Shown here: positions 27,529-36,682 of the stretch, piece by piece
Position numbering within the stretch: the stretch's first letter is position 1
Layout: each line of letters opens with the position of its first letter
From: Jiella endophytica
GTDB lineage: Bacteria > Pseudomonadota > Alphaproteobacteria > Rhizobiales > Rhizobiaceae
Assembly (NCBI RefSeq): GCF_004519335.1
Contig: NZ_SOZD01000007.1
Span: 62,001-126,000 of the forward strand
Length of the DNA stretch: 64,000 nucleotides
Direction of reading: 5' to 3'
Position numbers and translations under genes: made by a program
The notes under the pieces: generated by a model
What the model was told of the DNA's origin: nothing
The model's input: only the letters and a program-made list of their open reading frames with translations
Databases searched by the model: none

Positions 27529-28440
27529 ATGATGACTGACAAGGGTTTCGTACTGGTCACGGGGGCTGCGGGCCTGCTCGGCCGCCATATCGTCAGGGAC
27601 CTGACGGAGGCCGGCTACCGGGTCAGGGGATTCGACCTCGGCGTCGGCCCCGAACCCTGCGAATGGATGGTCGGCGACGTCACGTCCGCCGCCGATGTCG
27701 CTGCGGCCGTCGACGGGGTCGACGCGGTCATCCATGCCGCCGCCCGCGCCAATATCTGGAGCGGCTCGGGCGAGGAGATCATGCAGACCAACGTGATGGG
27801 CACCTGGCAGGTGTTCGAGGCGGCCCGCAAGGCGGGGATCGGCAACGTCATCTTCTGCTCCAGCGATTCCGTTGTCGGCTACACCGTGCGCGAAGGCGCG
27901 ATGGTGCCGCCGCGCTACATGCCGGTCGATCTCGATCATCCGCTGCAGGCGACGGATCCCTATGCGCTGAGCAAGATCATCGGCGAGGACATCGCGCGCT
28001 CTTACACCCATTGGGGCATGAGCGTGGTGGCCCTTCGCACCGTCTTCGTCGCCTATCCGGAGATGGAGGGGGAGATCCGCGCCCGCCACGCCGACCCGCA
28101 GGCCTACAAGGGCACCCCGGCCGGGGGACCGTCCAGCGCAGGCGGCGGGGCCTTCTACAACTATATCGAGCCGCGCGACCTCGCGCGGGCGTTCCGCCTC
28201 GCTTTGGAGCGGCCGGTCAATCCTGGCGAATTCCGCGCCTATTTCATCGCCAATGCCGAGACGCTGTCGCCGGAACCGACCCTGGAACGGGCACGGCGCC
28301 TGCATGGCGACGCGATCGCGGTCCGCGATCCCGCGCTCTACCGGAACAGGCCGTTCGCCAGCCTCTACGACACAGAACTGGCCGCGCGCGACCTTGGCTT
28401 CGTCGCCCGGAACAGCCTGCGGCATCTGGTCGAGGAATGA
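27529..28440 (+). CDS. NAD-dependent epimerase/dehydratase family protein (first)
   Basis: This 303-residue extended SDR has the nucleotide motif TGAAGLLG at the N terminus, the VIHAAARAN segment, an SSDS catalytic Ser region and the YALSK active-site Tyr/Lys pair. The C-terminal substrate part has a Gly-rich insertion (GGPSSAGGGAF). Related proteins oxidise, epimerise or reduce sugar-nucleotides, uronates or hydroxy acids; the substrate is unknown. It starts 83 bases after the transporter fusion gene and is followed closely by a second member. Starts at 27529 and 27532 are both possible. Confidence 0.85.
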   Translation: MMTDKGFVLVTGAAGLLGRHIVRDLTEAGYRVRGFDLGVGPEPCEWMVGDVTSAADVAAAVDGVDAVIHAAARANIWSGSGEEIMQTNVMGTWQVFEAARKAGIGNVIFCSSDSVVGYTVREGAMVPPRYMPVDLDHPLQATDPYALSKIIGEDIARSYTHWGMSVVALRTVFVAYPEMEGEIRARHADPQAYKGTPAGGPSSAGGGAFYNYIEPRDLARAFRLALERPVNPGEFRAYFIANAETLSPEPTLERARRLHGDAIAVRDPALYRNRPFASLYDTELAARDLGFVARNSLRHLVEE

Positions 28441-28483
28441 TGCGTCCAGGACGGCTCCCGGCGCCAACGAAAGGAAGACGAGG

Positions 28484-29437
28484 ATGAAGACGATACTGGT
28501 GACCGGCGGTGCCGGCTGGCTCGGAGGCGCCATTGTCCGCAAACTCGTCGGGCGCGGCGACCGCGTGGTGGCGGCCGATCTGCGCTTTGGCCCCCAGGCC
28601 GAGGCGCTCGCCGCCGGCAATGCCAACCTCGTCAATGCGACCCTCGACCTGACCGATGGCGAAGAGGCGCGTCGCGTCATCGGCGAATACCGTCCGGATA
28701 CGGTAATTCACTGCGCGGCGATCGTCGGCGTCCTGCAATGCGCCGACGCGCCGGAACTGTCGATCCGGGTCAATGTCGGCGGCATGGCCAATCTTCTGGA
28801 GGCGATGCGACAGACCGGCGTGCGGCGCATGATCCATGTCTCGACCGAGGAGACATACGGCGACTTCGAGCGCCCGGTCATCGACGAGGACCACCCGCAA
28901 CGGCCGAAGAGCATCTACGGCCTGACCAAGCTCGCGGCGGAAAATCTCGGCCGGACCTTTGCCCGCAACCATGAAATGGAGTGTATCCATGTGCGGACCT
29001 GCTGGGTCTACGGTCCCGACCTGCCGCGTCCGAGAATGCCGAAGACCTATGTCGATGCCGCGCTCTCCGGCAAAGCGTTCCGGCAGGCGAGCGGCGGCGA
29101 TTTCGCCGTCGACCAGGTCCATATCGACGACACGGTCGACGGCATCGTGCTGGCCCTCGACAAAGCGGACCACCGTTTCGATACCTATCAGATCGCCACT
29201 GGCGAGGCCCCGACGCTCGGCGACGTCGCGGATATCGTCAACCGCGCGGTTCGGGGCGCCAGCGTCACCGTCGAGGCGGGGCCCTATTACCTGGACGACA
29301 AGATTCTCTCCGTCGGAAAGGGCGCGCTAAATATCGCCCGGGCCAAAGCCGAACTCGGCTTTAAGCCGCGCTTTCCCATCGAGCGGGGCATCAGGCTGCT
29401 GATCGACGAAGCGCGCAACAGCGCAGGGCGGCGCTAA
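28484..29437 (+). CDS. NAD-dependent epimerase/dehydratase family protein (second)
   Basis: This 317-residue extended SDR starts at the ATG following AAGGAAGACGAGG. It has TGGAGWLG for NAD(P) binding, VIHCAAIVGV, VSTEETYGD and the YGLTK catalytic pair. DQVHIDDTVDGI is the usual C-terminal substrate-domain motif of this family. It differs from the preceding member, so this is not a recent duplication. It ends four bases into the convergent LysR gene. Presumed cytoplasmic dehydrogenase or epimerase of the island. Confidence 0.87.
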   Translation: MKTILVTGGAGWLGGAIVRKLVGRGDRVVAADLRFGPQAEALAAGNANLVNATLDLTDGEEARRVIGEYRPDTVIHCAAIVGVLQCADAPELSIRVNVGGMANLLEAMRQTGVRRMIHVSTEETYGDFERPVIDEDHPQRPKSIYGLTKLAAENLGRTFARNHEMECIHVRTCWVYGPDLPRPRMPKTYVDAALSGKAFRQASGGDFAVDQVHIDDTVDGIVLALDKADHRFDTYQIATGEAPTLGDVADIVNRAVRGASVTVEAGPYYLDDKILSVGKGALNIARAKAELGFKPRFPIERGIRLLIDEARNSAGRR

Positions 29438-30399
29438 TGCTTCGGACGCGGCAAGACCTGACCGATGAAGGTGCAACCGGGCCAGGACCCGTCGGCCGTC
29501 AGGTCGTGGGACAGCTGGTTGATCTCGTCGACGACCACCCGGGCCGCCGGAAGATGGTCGGTGGCGGAAGAGCTGTAGAGATAGTTGACGCGGGTCAGCG
29601 AGACGTCGTTCACACGCAGGCATCGCCAGCGCGAGGCGAGGTCCATGCCATGAACCTTGATCGCCGCGCTCGGCTTGATCGTCGCGCCCATGCCGCGGGC
29701 GAGGCACTGCATCAGGACGGTCAGGGAATCGATCTCGGCGATCGGTGCGATGGTGATTTCCAGCCGCTCGAACTCCATGTCGATGCGCCGACGCAGACTG
29801 TGCTTGCTGCTGGGCAGGATCAGCGGCAGGCCGGCGATCTCGCGAAGCGAGACGCTCGTCGTCTCGAAGGGAAAATAGCGCTCGTCCATCGGCAGGACGA
29901 GGAACAGCTCCTCGCGCAGCAGCGCCTCGCAGGACCAGCCGGGGACCCCCTCCTGGGTGAACAAGACGGTGATGTCCAGATCGCCGGCACGGGCCTGCCG
30001 CTGAAGATCGCCGCTCAGACCCTCGACGAGATTCAGCTGGATGCCCGGCTGGCTTTCCCTCAGGCGTTCCGTCAGCGCCACGCCGATATTGGCCATGGTC
30101 GTCGGCGGCAGACCGAGGGTGACCAGCCCGGTGATGACGTCCTTGGTCTCCCGCGCCGAGGTCATCGCCTGTTCGATCTGGCGAAGGATGGTCTTGGCCT
30201 GGCGGTAGAGGATCCGGCCCGCGCTGGTCGGGCTGACGCCGCGGCTCGAGCGGATGAGGAGCGGCGTTCCGACGTCGTGCTCGAGGCGCGAGATCTGCTG
30301 GCTCAGAGCCGGCTGGGCGATGTTGAGGCTGCGGGACGCCTGCGAAAAGCTGGCACCCTCGATGATCTCCACGAGGTAGCGCATCTGGCGGACGTCCAT
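29434..30399 (-). CDS. LysR-family transcriptional regulator
   Basis: This 321-residue regulator starts MDVRQMRYLVEII. The N-terminal winged HTH contains ASFSQASRSLNIAQPALSQ, followed by the linker helix RQAKTILRQIEQAM and a type 2 periplasmic-binding-like effector domain (IQLNLVEGLSGDL, VLMQCLARGMG). An upstream in-frame ATG at 30462 would add 21 residues without similarity; 30399 fits LysR proteins best. It is divergent from the FAD oxidoreductase gene and is the only regulator in the island, so it probably controls it in response to the substrate or an intermediate. Its 3' end overlaps the second epimerase gene by four bases. Confidence 0.92.
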   Translation of the reverse strand: MDVRQMRYLVEIIEGASFSQASRSLNIAQPALSQQISRLEHDVGTPLLIRSSRGVSPTSAGRILYRQAKTILRQIEQAMTSARETKDVITGLVTLGLPPTTMANIGVALTERLRESQPGIQLNLVEGLSGDLQRQARAGDLDITVLFTQEGVPGWSCEALLREELFLVLPMDERYFPFETTSVSLREIAGLPLILPSSKHSLRRRIDMEFERLEITIAPIAEIDSLTVLMQCLARGMGATIKPSAAIKVHGMDLASRWRCLRVNDVSLTRVNYLYSSSATDHLPAARVVVDEINQLSHDLTADGSWPGCTFIGQVLPRPKH

Positions 30400-30628
30400 G
30401 AACCGCTCGGTGCGTCTGCCACCGCTGTCGGGCGCGTTGTCGACAACTGCATCCATGGCCACCGTAAATCACCCTTGTCCTGGAATGGAGCCGAGGATCG
30501 GGCGGAAGGCCGTATCGCCTTTGCGCGCCAACCGGACCGAAGCGGCGTCCGCGCCCGGCCGTACCGGGTGGAATACCGAAGTCACGCGGCTCAGACCGGC
30601 TATATCGCAGGAAGGGCGGACTTTGCCA
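30400..30628. promoter_or_regulatory. Divergent promoter region between LysR gene and FAD oxidoreductase gene
   Basis: LysR regulators usually bind the region between their own gene and a divergent target. This 229-base space is the obvious candidate. A short inverted repeat CGGAC...GTCCG is present near 30532-30552, but no clear T-N11-A palindrome was identified. Confidence 0.4.
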
Positions 30629-32350
30629 ATGCCGTTTGACCCCAAGCAGCGTCCGCCCCTCGATCGCGTTCGAGACGCGGACCTCATCATCCTCGGCAGT
30701 GGCGCGTCGGGGTTGACCGCCGCGCTGACCGCGCTTCTCGCCGGGTTGCGGGTCGTCGTCCTCGAAAAGGCGCCGCATTTCGGCGGCACCACCGCACGCT
30801 CTTCCGGTACCGCCTGGGTGCCGAACAACCGGATGATGCGCAACGAAGGCATCACTGGCGACGACGAACGGGCAGCCACCTATCTCGAAGGCCTGGTCGG
30901 CAATCGCGGTCCGCGCCGACCCTGGCAGGCCTTTCTCGACACGGCGCCGCGCATGCAGGCGGACCTTGCGGATCGGGCCGAGATCGCCTTCCGCCCGATG
31001 CCCGCTGCGCCGGACTACCGGCCGGAGATCGACGGGGCCGGCAGCGGCTGGCGGCCGCTCGAACCGCTGCCCTTCGACGGCCGCAAGCTTGGCGGTTACT
31101 TCGATCTCCTGGCGCCTCCCATTCCGGAACTGACGGTCTTCGGCGGGATGATGGTCACCCGCGCCGAGGCCGGTCAGCTGGTGCATGCGGAAAAGTCGCT
31201 GCGGGCGATGATGCTCGGTGCGCGTCTGACCGGCCGCTATGTCAGAGACCGGTTGAAATACAAACGCGGCACCCGCCTGGTCATGGGCAACGGGCTGGTG
31301 GCACGCCTGCTCCACGAGGTGCTGAAGCGGGGCGGGCTCGTCTACGAGGACGTCACCGTCACAGGCCTGAACACCGACGACGGCGAGGCCGTCACCGGCG
31401 TGTCATATCAGCGCGACGGCAAGGCCGGCGCGTTGAACGCCGCCCGCGGCGTCGTGCTGGCCGGCGGCGGCTATCCGTCGAGCCAGGCGTGGCGGGCTCG
31501 CGAACTGCCGACACCGACGCCGGACCATTCCCCGGCCGCGCCCTTTGCCTGCGGCACGACGATCGAACTCGCGCTGGCAATTGGAGCGACACTCGGCGCG
31601 CCCGGGCTCGACAACGGGCTCTGGTTCCCCTCGTCGCTGCGCAAGCGCGCAGATGGCAGCCTTGCCGTCTTCCCGCACATCGCCCTCGACCGGGCGAAGC
31701 CGGGCGGCATCATCGTCAATCAGCGGGGACGCCGTTTCGCCAACGAGGCGCTCTCCTATCACGATTTCGTCCGCGCGATGTACGCCGCGAACGACGACGA
31801 ACCCTGCATTCCCGCCTGGATCATCGGCGATCGCCGGTTCCTGCGGCGCTACGGGATGGGCATCATCCGCCCGCGCACGCCGTTCCTCAAACCTTATCTC
31901 GCTGACGGCTATCTGAAATACGGCGCGACGGTCGAGGAATTGGCGGCGAAGATCGACGTCCCGGCGGAGGAATTGCAAAAGACCATCCAGCGGTTCAACG
32001 GTTTCGTCCGCTCGGGCGTCGACGAAGATTTTTCGCGCGGCTCGACGATCTATCAGCGCTCGAACGGCGACCCGGCCCAGGAGCCGAACCCCTGCATCGG
32101 GACGGTCGGCGAGACGCAGCTCTACGCTGTCGAATTGCACCCGACCCCGCTCGGGACGAGCCGGGGCCTTTCGGCCTCGATCGACGGTGAGGTGCTCCGA
32201 GAGACCGGCGATCCCATTCCCGGCCTTTATGTGTGCGGCAACGACATGCAGTCCTGCTTTGCCGGAGAATATCCAGGTGCCGGGGCTCAGATCGGAATGG
32301 GAATGACGTTCGGCTGGCGGGTGGCGCGATGCACCGCCGACCGGACCTGA
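30629..32350 (+). CDS. FAD-dependent oxidoreductase (fumarate reductase/3-ketosteroid dehydrogenase-like)
   Basis: This 573-residue flavoprotein has the Rossmann FAD motif IILGSGASGLTAALTA (about 19-34), then LEKAPHFGGTTARSSG, typical of the flavocytochrome c/fumarate reductase and ketosteroid delta1-dehydrogenase superfamily. The C-terminal FAD contact is LYVCGNDMQSCFAGEYPGAG. LHPTPLGTSRGLSAS contains the usual substrate-side Arg region. No heme or signal peptide is seen, so it is cytoplasmic. It could introduce or reduce a C=C bond next to a carbonyl. It heads the plus-strand group with the TPP enzyme, cupin and aldehyde dehydrogenase, and is divergent from the LysR gene. Confidence 0.88.
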   Translation: MPFDPKQRPPLDRVRDADLIILGSGASGLTAALTALLAGLRVVVLEKAPHFGGTTARSSGTAWVPNNRMMRNEGITGDDERAATYLEGLVGNRGPRRPWQAFLDTAPRMQADLADRAEIAFRPMPAAPDYRPEIDGAGSGWRPLEPLPFDGRKLGGYFDLLAPPIPELTVFGGMMVTRAEAGQLVHAEKSLRAMMLGARLTGRYVRDRLKYKRGTRLVMGNGLVARLLHEVLKRGGLVYEDVTVTGLNTDDGEAVTGVSYQRDGKAGALNAARGVVLAGGGYPSSQAWRARELPTPTPDHSPAAPFACGTTIELALAIGATLGAPGLDNGLWFPSSLRKRADGSLAVFPHIALDRAKPGGIIVNQRGRRFANEALSYHDFVRAMYAANDDEPCIPAWIIGDRRFLRRYGMGIIRPRTPFLKPYLADGYLKYGATVEELAAKIDVPAEELQKTIQRFNGFVRSGVDEDFSRGSTIYQRSNGDPAQEPNPCIGTVGETQLYAVELHPTPLGTSRGLSASIDGEVLRETGDPIPGLYVCGNDMQSCFAGEYPGAGAQIGMGMTFGWRVARCTADRT

Positions 32351-32372
32351 AGACATCGAGAGGAGGTCTCAC

Positions 32373-34154
32373 ATGGCAATGCAAAAAGGTGGCCAATACA
32401 TCGCCGAGGCGTTGGTGCGCGAAGGGATACCCTACGTGTTCGGCGTTTGCGGCCACGGCACCGTCGGTCTGATCGACCATCTCTACGATGTGCGCGACGC
32501 GGTGAAGATGATCTCGCCGCGCCACGAGCAGACCGCCGTGCACATGGCCGACGGATACTTCCGCGTCTCGCACAAGGTCGCCGCGACGCTGACCTCGACC
32601 GGACCGGGCTCGGCCAACCAGATCATGGGCCTCGCCGTCGCCCAGACCGACAGCTCGGCGGTCCTCGCGATCACCGCCAACGTGCCGACCCAGCAGTTCA
32701 ATCGCGGCCCGTTCCAGGAGCTGAACCTGCACCATCAGGCCGATTTCAACAGCGTCATCCGGCCGGTGGTCAAACGCTCCTTCCAGCCGACCCGGCCGGA
32801 AATGCTGCCGCTGCAGATCCGCCAGGCCTGCGCGACGATGACCACCGGCCGGCCCGGCCCGGTCAATCTCGACATCCCCTACAACCTGTTCCAGGAAGAA
32901 GCCGACCTGACCCCCGAGGTGAAGGGCAGCGCGTTCGGTGAACGCCGGCCGGGCGCGAGCCCCGACGATGTCGCGAACGTCGTCGACCGGCTGCTCGCCG
33001 CAAAGCGCCCGGTCATCTTCGTCGGCCACGGCGTGACACTGTCAGAAGCATCGCGCGAACTGACCAGGCTCGCCCACTGGCTGAGCATTCCGGTGATCTC
33101 TTCGCCGAACGGCATGGGCACGATCGACATGGACGATCCGCTGTCGCTCGGCTTCATCGGCCGCAACGGCGCCTATCAGGCCAATCAGGCCGGCCGGCAC
33201 GCGGATCTGGTGCTGGCGATCGGCGCCCGCTTCGACGACCGCTCGGCCTCCAGCTGGAAACCCGGCTATTCCTGGAATTTCCCCCATACGGCGCTGGTCC
33301 ATGTCGACCTCGACCACGCCGAGATGACCCGCAACTACACGCCGGACCTGGCGATCCTCGCGGATGCCCGCACCTTCCTCACCCAGGTGATGAGCGAGCT
33401 GTCCGGGCGCGGTGTCGGCGAGGAACCCCGCCTTGCCGGCTGGCAAGAGCAGATCGGCAAATGGCGGCAGGAATGGAACGAGTTCCTGGCTCCCAACTGG
33501 GGGCAGCACGTCTCGCCGATCTCTCCCTATCGGATCGTCGAGGACTGCCTGAAGGTCATTCCGGAAAACGCCATCCTGTCCTTCGATTCCGGCGTCCATC
33601 ACAACTGGTACATGCAGTTCTGGAAGGCGCGCGGCCCGCAGAGCATGCTGAACACCTGGGGCTATTCCGGCATGGGCTTCGGGCCGAGCTCGATCCTCGG
33701 CGCCAAGCTCGCCGCGCCCGACCGTCCCTGCATCAGCGTCTGCGGCGATGGCGGCTTCACCATGGTGCCGCACGTTCTCTGCACGGCGGTCGAATACGAC
33801 ATCCCGGTGATCTGGGTGGTCTGGAACAACTTCGTCTGGGGCGCCATCCGCGACCTGCAATACGGCTATTTCGACGGCCGCGAATACGGCACCGGCTTCT
33901 ATCGCGGCGACAATGCCGAGCCCTATAACCCCGACTTCGCCGCCTGGGCGCGCGCTGCCGGCGTCGAGGGTTTCACCGTCACCCGGTCCGAGGATTTCGC
34001 GGGCGTCCTCGAAAACGCCATCGCCCTCAACAAGCCGGTGCTCATCGACGTCCATGTCGACGGGAATGTCCGCCCGCCGGCGACCGGCTCCTGGGAGCTG
34101 CCGCCGCTCACCCCGAAGGAACCGGCTTTCGGCAAGGCCTGGCAACCCGAATGA
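32373..34154 (+). CDS. Thiamine-diphosphate enzyme of the acetolactate synthase/2-oxoacid decarboxylase type
   Basis: This 593-residue protein has the three-domain layout of the family. The N-terminal PYR domain has SPRHEQTAVHMADGY with Glu52 as the cofactor-activating acid. A central domain resembles that of acetolactate synthase. The C-terminal PP domain has CGDGGFTMVPHVLCT ending in NN, the GDG...NN thiamine-diphosphate site, from about residue 456. It could decarboxylate a 2-oxoacid to an aldehyde or join two carbonyl compounds. No regulatory subunit gene is nearby, so it is unlikely to be the biosynthetic IlvB. GAGGAGG precedes the ATG. Aldehyde dehydrogenases in the island would take the product. 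Confidence 0.88.
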   Translation: MAMQKGGQYIAEALVREGIPYVFGVCGHGTVGLIDHLYDVRDAVKMISPRHEQTAVHMADGYFRVSHKVAATLTSTGPGSANQIMGLAVAQTDSSAVLAITANVPTQQFNRGPFQELNLHHQADFNSVIRPVVKRSFQPTRPEMLPLQIRQACATMTTGRPGPVNLDIPYNLFQEEADLTPEVKGSAFGERRPGASPDDVANVVDRLLAAKRPVIFVGHGVTLSEASRELTRLAHWLSIPVISSPNGMGTIDMDDPLSLGFIGRNGAYQANQAGRHADLVLAIGARFDDRSASSWKPGYSWNFPHTALVHVDLDHAEMTRNYTPDLAILADARTFLTQVMSELSGRGVGEEPRLAGWQEQIGKWRQEWNEFLAPNWGQHVSPISPYRIVEDCLKVIPENAILSFDSGVHHNWYMQFWKARGPQSMLNTWGYSGMGFGPSSILGAKLAAPDRPCISVCGDGGFTMVPHVLCTAVEYDIPVIWVVWNNFVWGAIRDLQYGYFDGREYGTGFYRGDNAEPYNPDFAAWARAAGVEGFTVTRSEDFAGVLENAIALNKPVLIDVHVDGNVRPPATGSWELPPLTPKEPAFGKAWQPE

Positions 34155-34173
34155 ACCGCAAGGAGACGAGACC

Positions 34174-34563
34174 ATGAGCGAAAGAGACACACCGGCAACG
34201 GTCGAACGGCGGACCGTCGTCCGCAACATTGCGGAGGTTCCGTGGCAGCAGTTTCCCGCCCATCACGGCGGGGCGCTGTCGAAGCCGCTGGCGCATCCGA
34301 CGACCACCGGCTCGCACCAACTCGACTACCGCATCTCGACCTATCAGCCGATGGCCTATGTCGAGCGCCACGTCCACGAGGTTCAGGAGCAGGTCTACCA
34401 CATCCTCGACGGCGAAGGGCTGATGGAGATCGACGACGAGAAGCGCGTGGTGCGCAAGAACGACGTGATCTTCCTGGCGCCCGGCACCTACCACAGCATC
34501 GTCAACACCGGGCTCGGGGATCTCACCTTCATCGTCGTGACGACCCCGATCAACGACATCTGA
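34174..34563 (+). CDS. Small cupin-domain protein
   Basis: This 129-residue single-domain cupin starts behind AAGGAGACGAGACC. Motif 1 is ERHVHEVQEQVYHILDGEG and motif 2 is PGTYHSIVNTG, supplying the His and Glu residues that bind a metal. Small cupins in catabolic clusters act as isomerases, dioxygenases or ring/enol-handling enzymes; this one cannot be placed further. It lies 19 bases after the thiamine-diphosphate enzyme, so the two are very likely co-transcribed. Confidence 0.86.
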   Translation: MSERDTPATVERRTVVRNIAEVPWQQFPAHHGGALSKPLAHPTTTGSHQLDYRISTYQPMAYVERHVHEVQEQVYHILDGEGLMEIDDEKRVVRKNDVIFLAPGTYHSIVNTGLGDLTFIVVTTPINDI

Positions 34564-34943
34564 GCCCGCTGGCGGCTCCTTCTTCGCAACAGAGGAAAGA
34601 GGGCCGCCGGTGAGATCGCACGCACCGGCACCGCTGCCGGAGGCCGACATAGCGGCGCTTCGTCCGGACTTCTCGGGCGGCAGATCCGGGGCCGCTGCAA
34701 CGGCCTCTCTGCGCCGGCAATATCGGCGCGGCAGGGCCGCCCGGCCATTCGCTATCGGGACGCTCGCCGCCCCGAGAGCCTAGAAAACAGACCGTTTTGC
34801 CGCTGGACCCTGGCCGGGTGACCCCCGCCTTCCCGGTGCAGGGAAGGTGCGTGCCGCGCGCAGGCCGGCGGCGAGTGCCCGTCGTGGCGCCGAGACCGGC
34901 TACGCCGGCGGACCGTCCAAGTCCGAGATCCGAAGAGAGAGCA
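34564..34943. other. Gap without recognised gene
   Basis: This 380-base stretch lies between the cupin and the first aldehyde dehydrogenase. I see no repeat copy, no terminator with a T-run and no supported small gene. It may hold a separate promoter for the aldehyde dehydrogenase. Confidence 0.45.
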
Positions 34944-36395
34944 ATGGCATATCCTTTTGAAACGACATCCGACGGCATCGCGACATGTCTCATGTTGCTC
35001 GACGGGGAATGGATCGGCGGCGAGGAGGACGGCTGCGAGGTGCTCGACAAGTTCACCCTCGAACCCGTCGCGCGGCTGCCCTCCTCCTCGCCCCGGCAGA
35101 TCGCCGCGATGCTGGACGTCGCCGCCGGGCGTTTCGAGGCGGACCAGCTCTCCGCCTTCGAGCGTGGCGAAATCCTCGACCGGGTCGCAGACCGGATCCT
35201 GGCTCAGGCGGATACCTTCCTCGAAGTGATGCAGATCGAGACCGGCTATACGACCTCGGACTGCCGCAACGAGATCAACCGCACCGTCGAGACCTATCGC
35301 CTGTCGGCCGAAGAGGCCCGGCGCCTCGCCGGCGAGGTGGTAGCGATCGCCGGTGCGAGGGGTCAGGCGAAGCGCACCGCCTATACGCTGCGCGTGCCTC
35401 TGGGCGTCGTCCTCGCCGTCACGCCCTTCAACGCGCCGATGAACACCGTGGCCCACAAGCTCGGCCCGGCACTTGCCGCCGGAAACACGGTGGTGCTGAA
35501 GCCGGCCAGCCAGACGCCGCGGACGGCGTGCCTGGTGGCGCAGACCTTTCTCGACGCAGGACTTCCGGCCGGCCATCTCCAGGTCTTCCACGGGTCAGGT
35601 CCCGCCGTTTCTGCGGCCCTGCGGGACGAACGCGTCCGATATGTCGCCTTCACCGGCTCGACCGGGGTCGGCCGAAAGATCCAGGAACAGGCCGGCCTGC
35701 GGCGAACGCAGATGGAACTCGGCTCGATCGCCTTCACGATCCTCGACAAGGACGCCGATCTCGAGCGCGCGGTGCCCAAGGCTATCGCCGCCGGTTATCG
35801 CAAGGCCGGCCAGGTCTGCACGTCGGTGCAGATCCTGCTGGTGCACGAAGACGTCGCGGACCTCGTCGCCACGCAAATGGCGAGGGGGGTCAAGGATCTC
35901 GTCTACGGCGATCCCAGCAAGGACGGCTGTGTCACCGGACCGCTGATCTCGCTGCAGGACGCCGAGCGGGTCGAAGGCTGGATCAAGGACGCGCTGAATG
36001 ATGGCGCCACCCTTCTTGCCGGCGGCACGCGGGAAAACGCGGTGGTGGCACCGACGCTGCTCTCCAACGTCACTCCGACCATGCGCGTCGGTTGCAACGA
36101 GATCTTCGGCCCGGTCGTCTGCATCGAGACCTTTCAGAATTTCGATGCCGCGATCGCCCGTGTGAATTCGACGCCCTACGGCCTCGCCACGGGGGTCTTC
36201 ACCAACCGTCTCGACCATGCGCTGCGCGCGACGCAGGCGCTGCGCGTCGGCGGCGTGCACATCAACGAGACCTCCTCGTCGCGGGCCGACATGATGCCCT
36301 ATGGCGGCTCGAAGGACAGCGGTTTCGGCCGCGAAGGGCCCGCCTATGCGATCAAGGAAATGACCGAAGAGCGGCTGGTGTCGTTCAGCTTCTGA
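34944..36395 (+). CDS. Aldehyde dehydrogenase family protein (first)
   Basis: This 483-residue NAD(P)-dependent enzyme has the family motifs: VTPFNAPMN for cofactor binding, TGSTGVGRKI, the Glu motif as MELGSIAF (ELGG is usual), and GQVCTS with the catalytic Cys at residue 292. EIFGPVVCIETF and PYGGSKDSGFGREG are conserved C-terminal segments. It oxidises an aldehyde to an acid; relatives include lactaldehyde and semialdehyde dehydrogenases. It is clearly paralogous to the enzyme at 41479-42942 and shares the same ELGS variant. The site before the ATG (AGAGAG) is weak. Confidence 0.92.
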   Translation: MAYPFETTSDGIATCLMLLDGEWIGGEEDGCEVLDKFTLEPVARLPSSSPRQIAAMLDVAAGRFEADQLSAFERGEILDRVADRILAQADTFLEVMQIETGYTTSDCRNEINRTVETYRLSAEEARRLAGEVVAIAGARGQAKRTAYTLRVPLGVVLAVTPFNAPMNTVAHKLGPALAAGNTVVLKPASQTPRTACLVAQTFLDAGLPAGHLQVFHGSGPAVSAALRDERVRYVAFTGSTGVGRKIQEQAGLRRTQMELGSIAFTILDKDADLERAVPKAIAAGYRKAGQVCTSVQILLVHEDVADLVATQMARGVKDLVYGDPSKDGCVTGPLISLQDAERVEGWIKDALNDGATLLAGGTRENAVVAPTLLSNVTPTMRVGCNEIFGPVVCIETFQNFDAAIARVNSTPYGLATGVFTNRLDHALRATQALRVGGVHINETSSSRADMMPYGGSKDSGFGREGPAYAIKEMTEERLVSFSF

Positions 36396-36520
36396 GCGGG
36401 AAGCTCGGGCAGGCCATACATTCTGCTTATAGCCTTCTGCTTTAATCATATTTCCGAATGGTCCGCGGCTTCCGTAGTCTCGCGCAATCGGTGGCAGACC
36501 GATCGCGCAAGCAACACGCC

Positions 36521-36625
36521 GCAGCATCGGCCCGGAAATCGGCATCGATTATCGGAACGCCCGATGCGGCGAGTCAGACAGTTGGAGCGTCCCCTTCTGC
36601 GTCCATTCGGACGCACGGCGCTCTA
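36521..36625 (+). repeat. Dispersed ~100-bp repeat, copy C
   Basis: It begins GCAGCATCGGCCCGGAAATC and ends with the TGCGTCC...GGACGCA palindrome. It is the most diverged of the three copies in its middle part. It lies between the first aldehyde dehydrogenase and the second substrate-binding protein, a 287-base gap with no gene. Confidence 0.75.
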
Positions 36626-36682
36626 TCGGCGCAGCCGCGGGCGACCGTGGGCTCTGCGCCCGCTTTGGGAGGAGCGGGACCT

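Noticed and set aside
32373-34154. Biosynthetic acetolactate synthase large subunit (ilvB)
   Set aside because: No small regulatory subunit gene is adjacent and the surroundings are catabolic, so a specific ilvB call is not justified.
30593-34902. AGACCGGCTA upstream of both the FAD oxidoreductase (30593-30602) and the first aldehyde dehydrogenase (34893-34902), considered as a shared regulator site
   Set aside because: The same string occurs inside coding sequence (near 35241), it has no symmetry, and the distances to the start codons differ. It is probably due to base composition.
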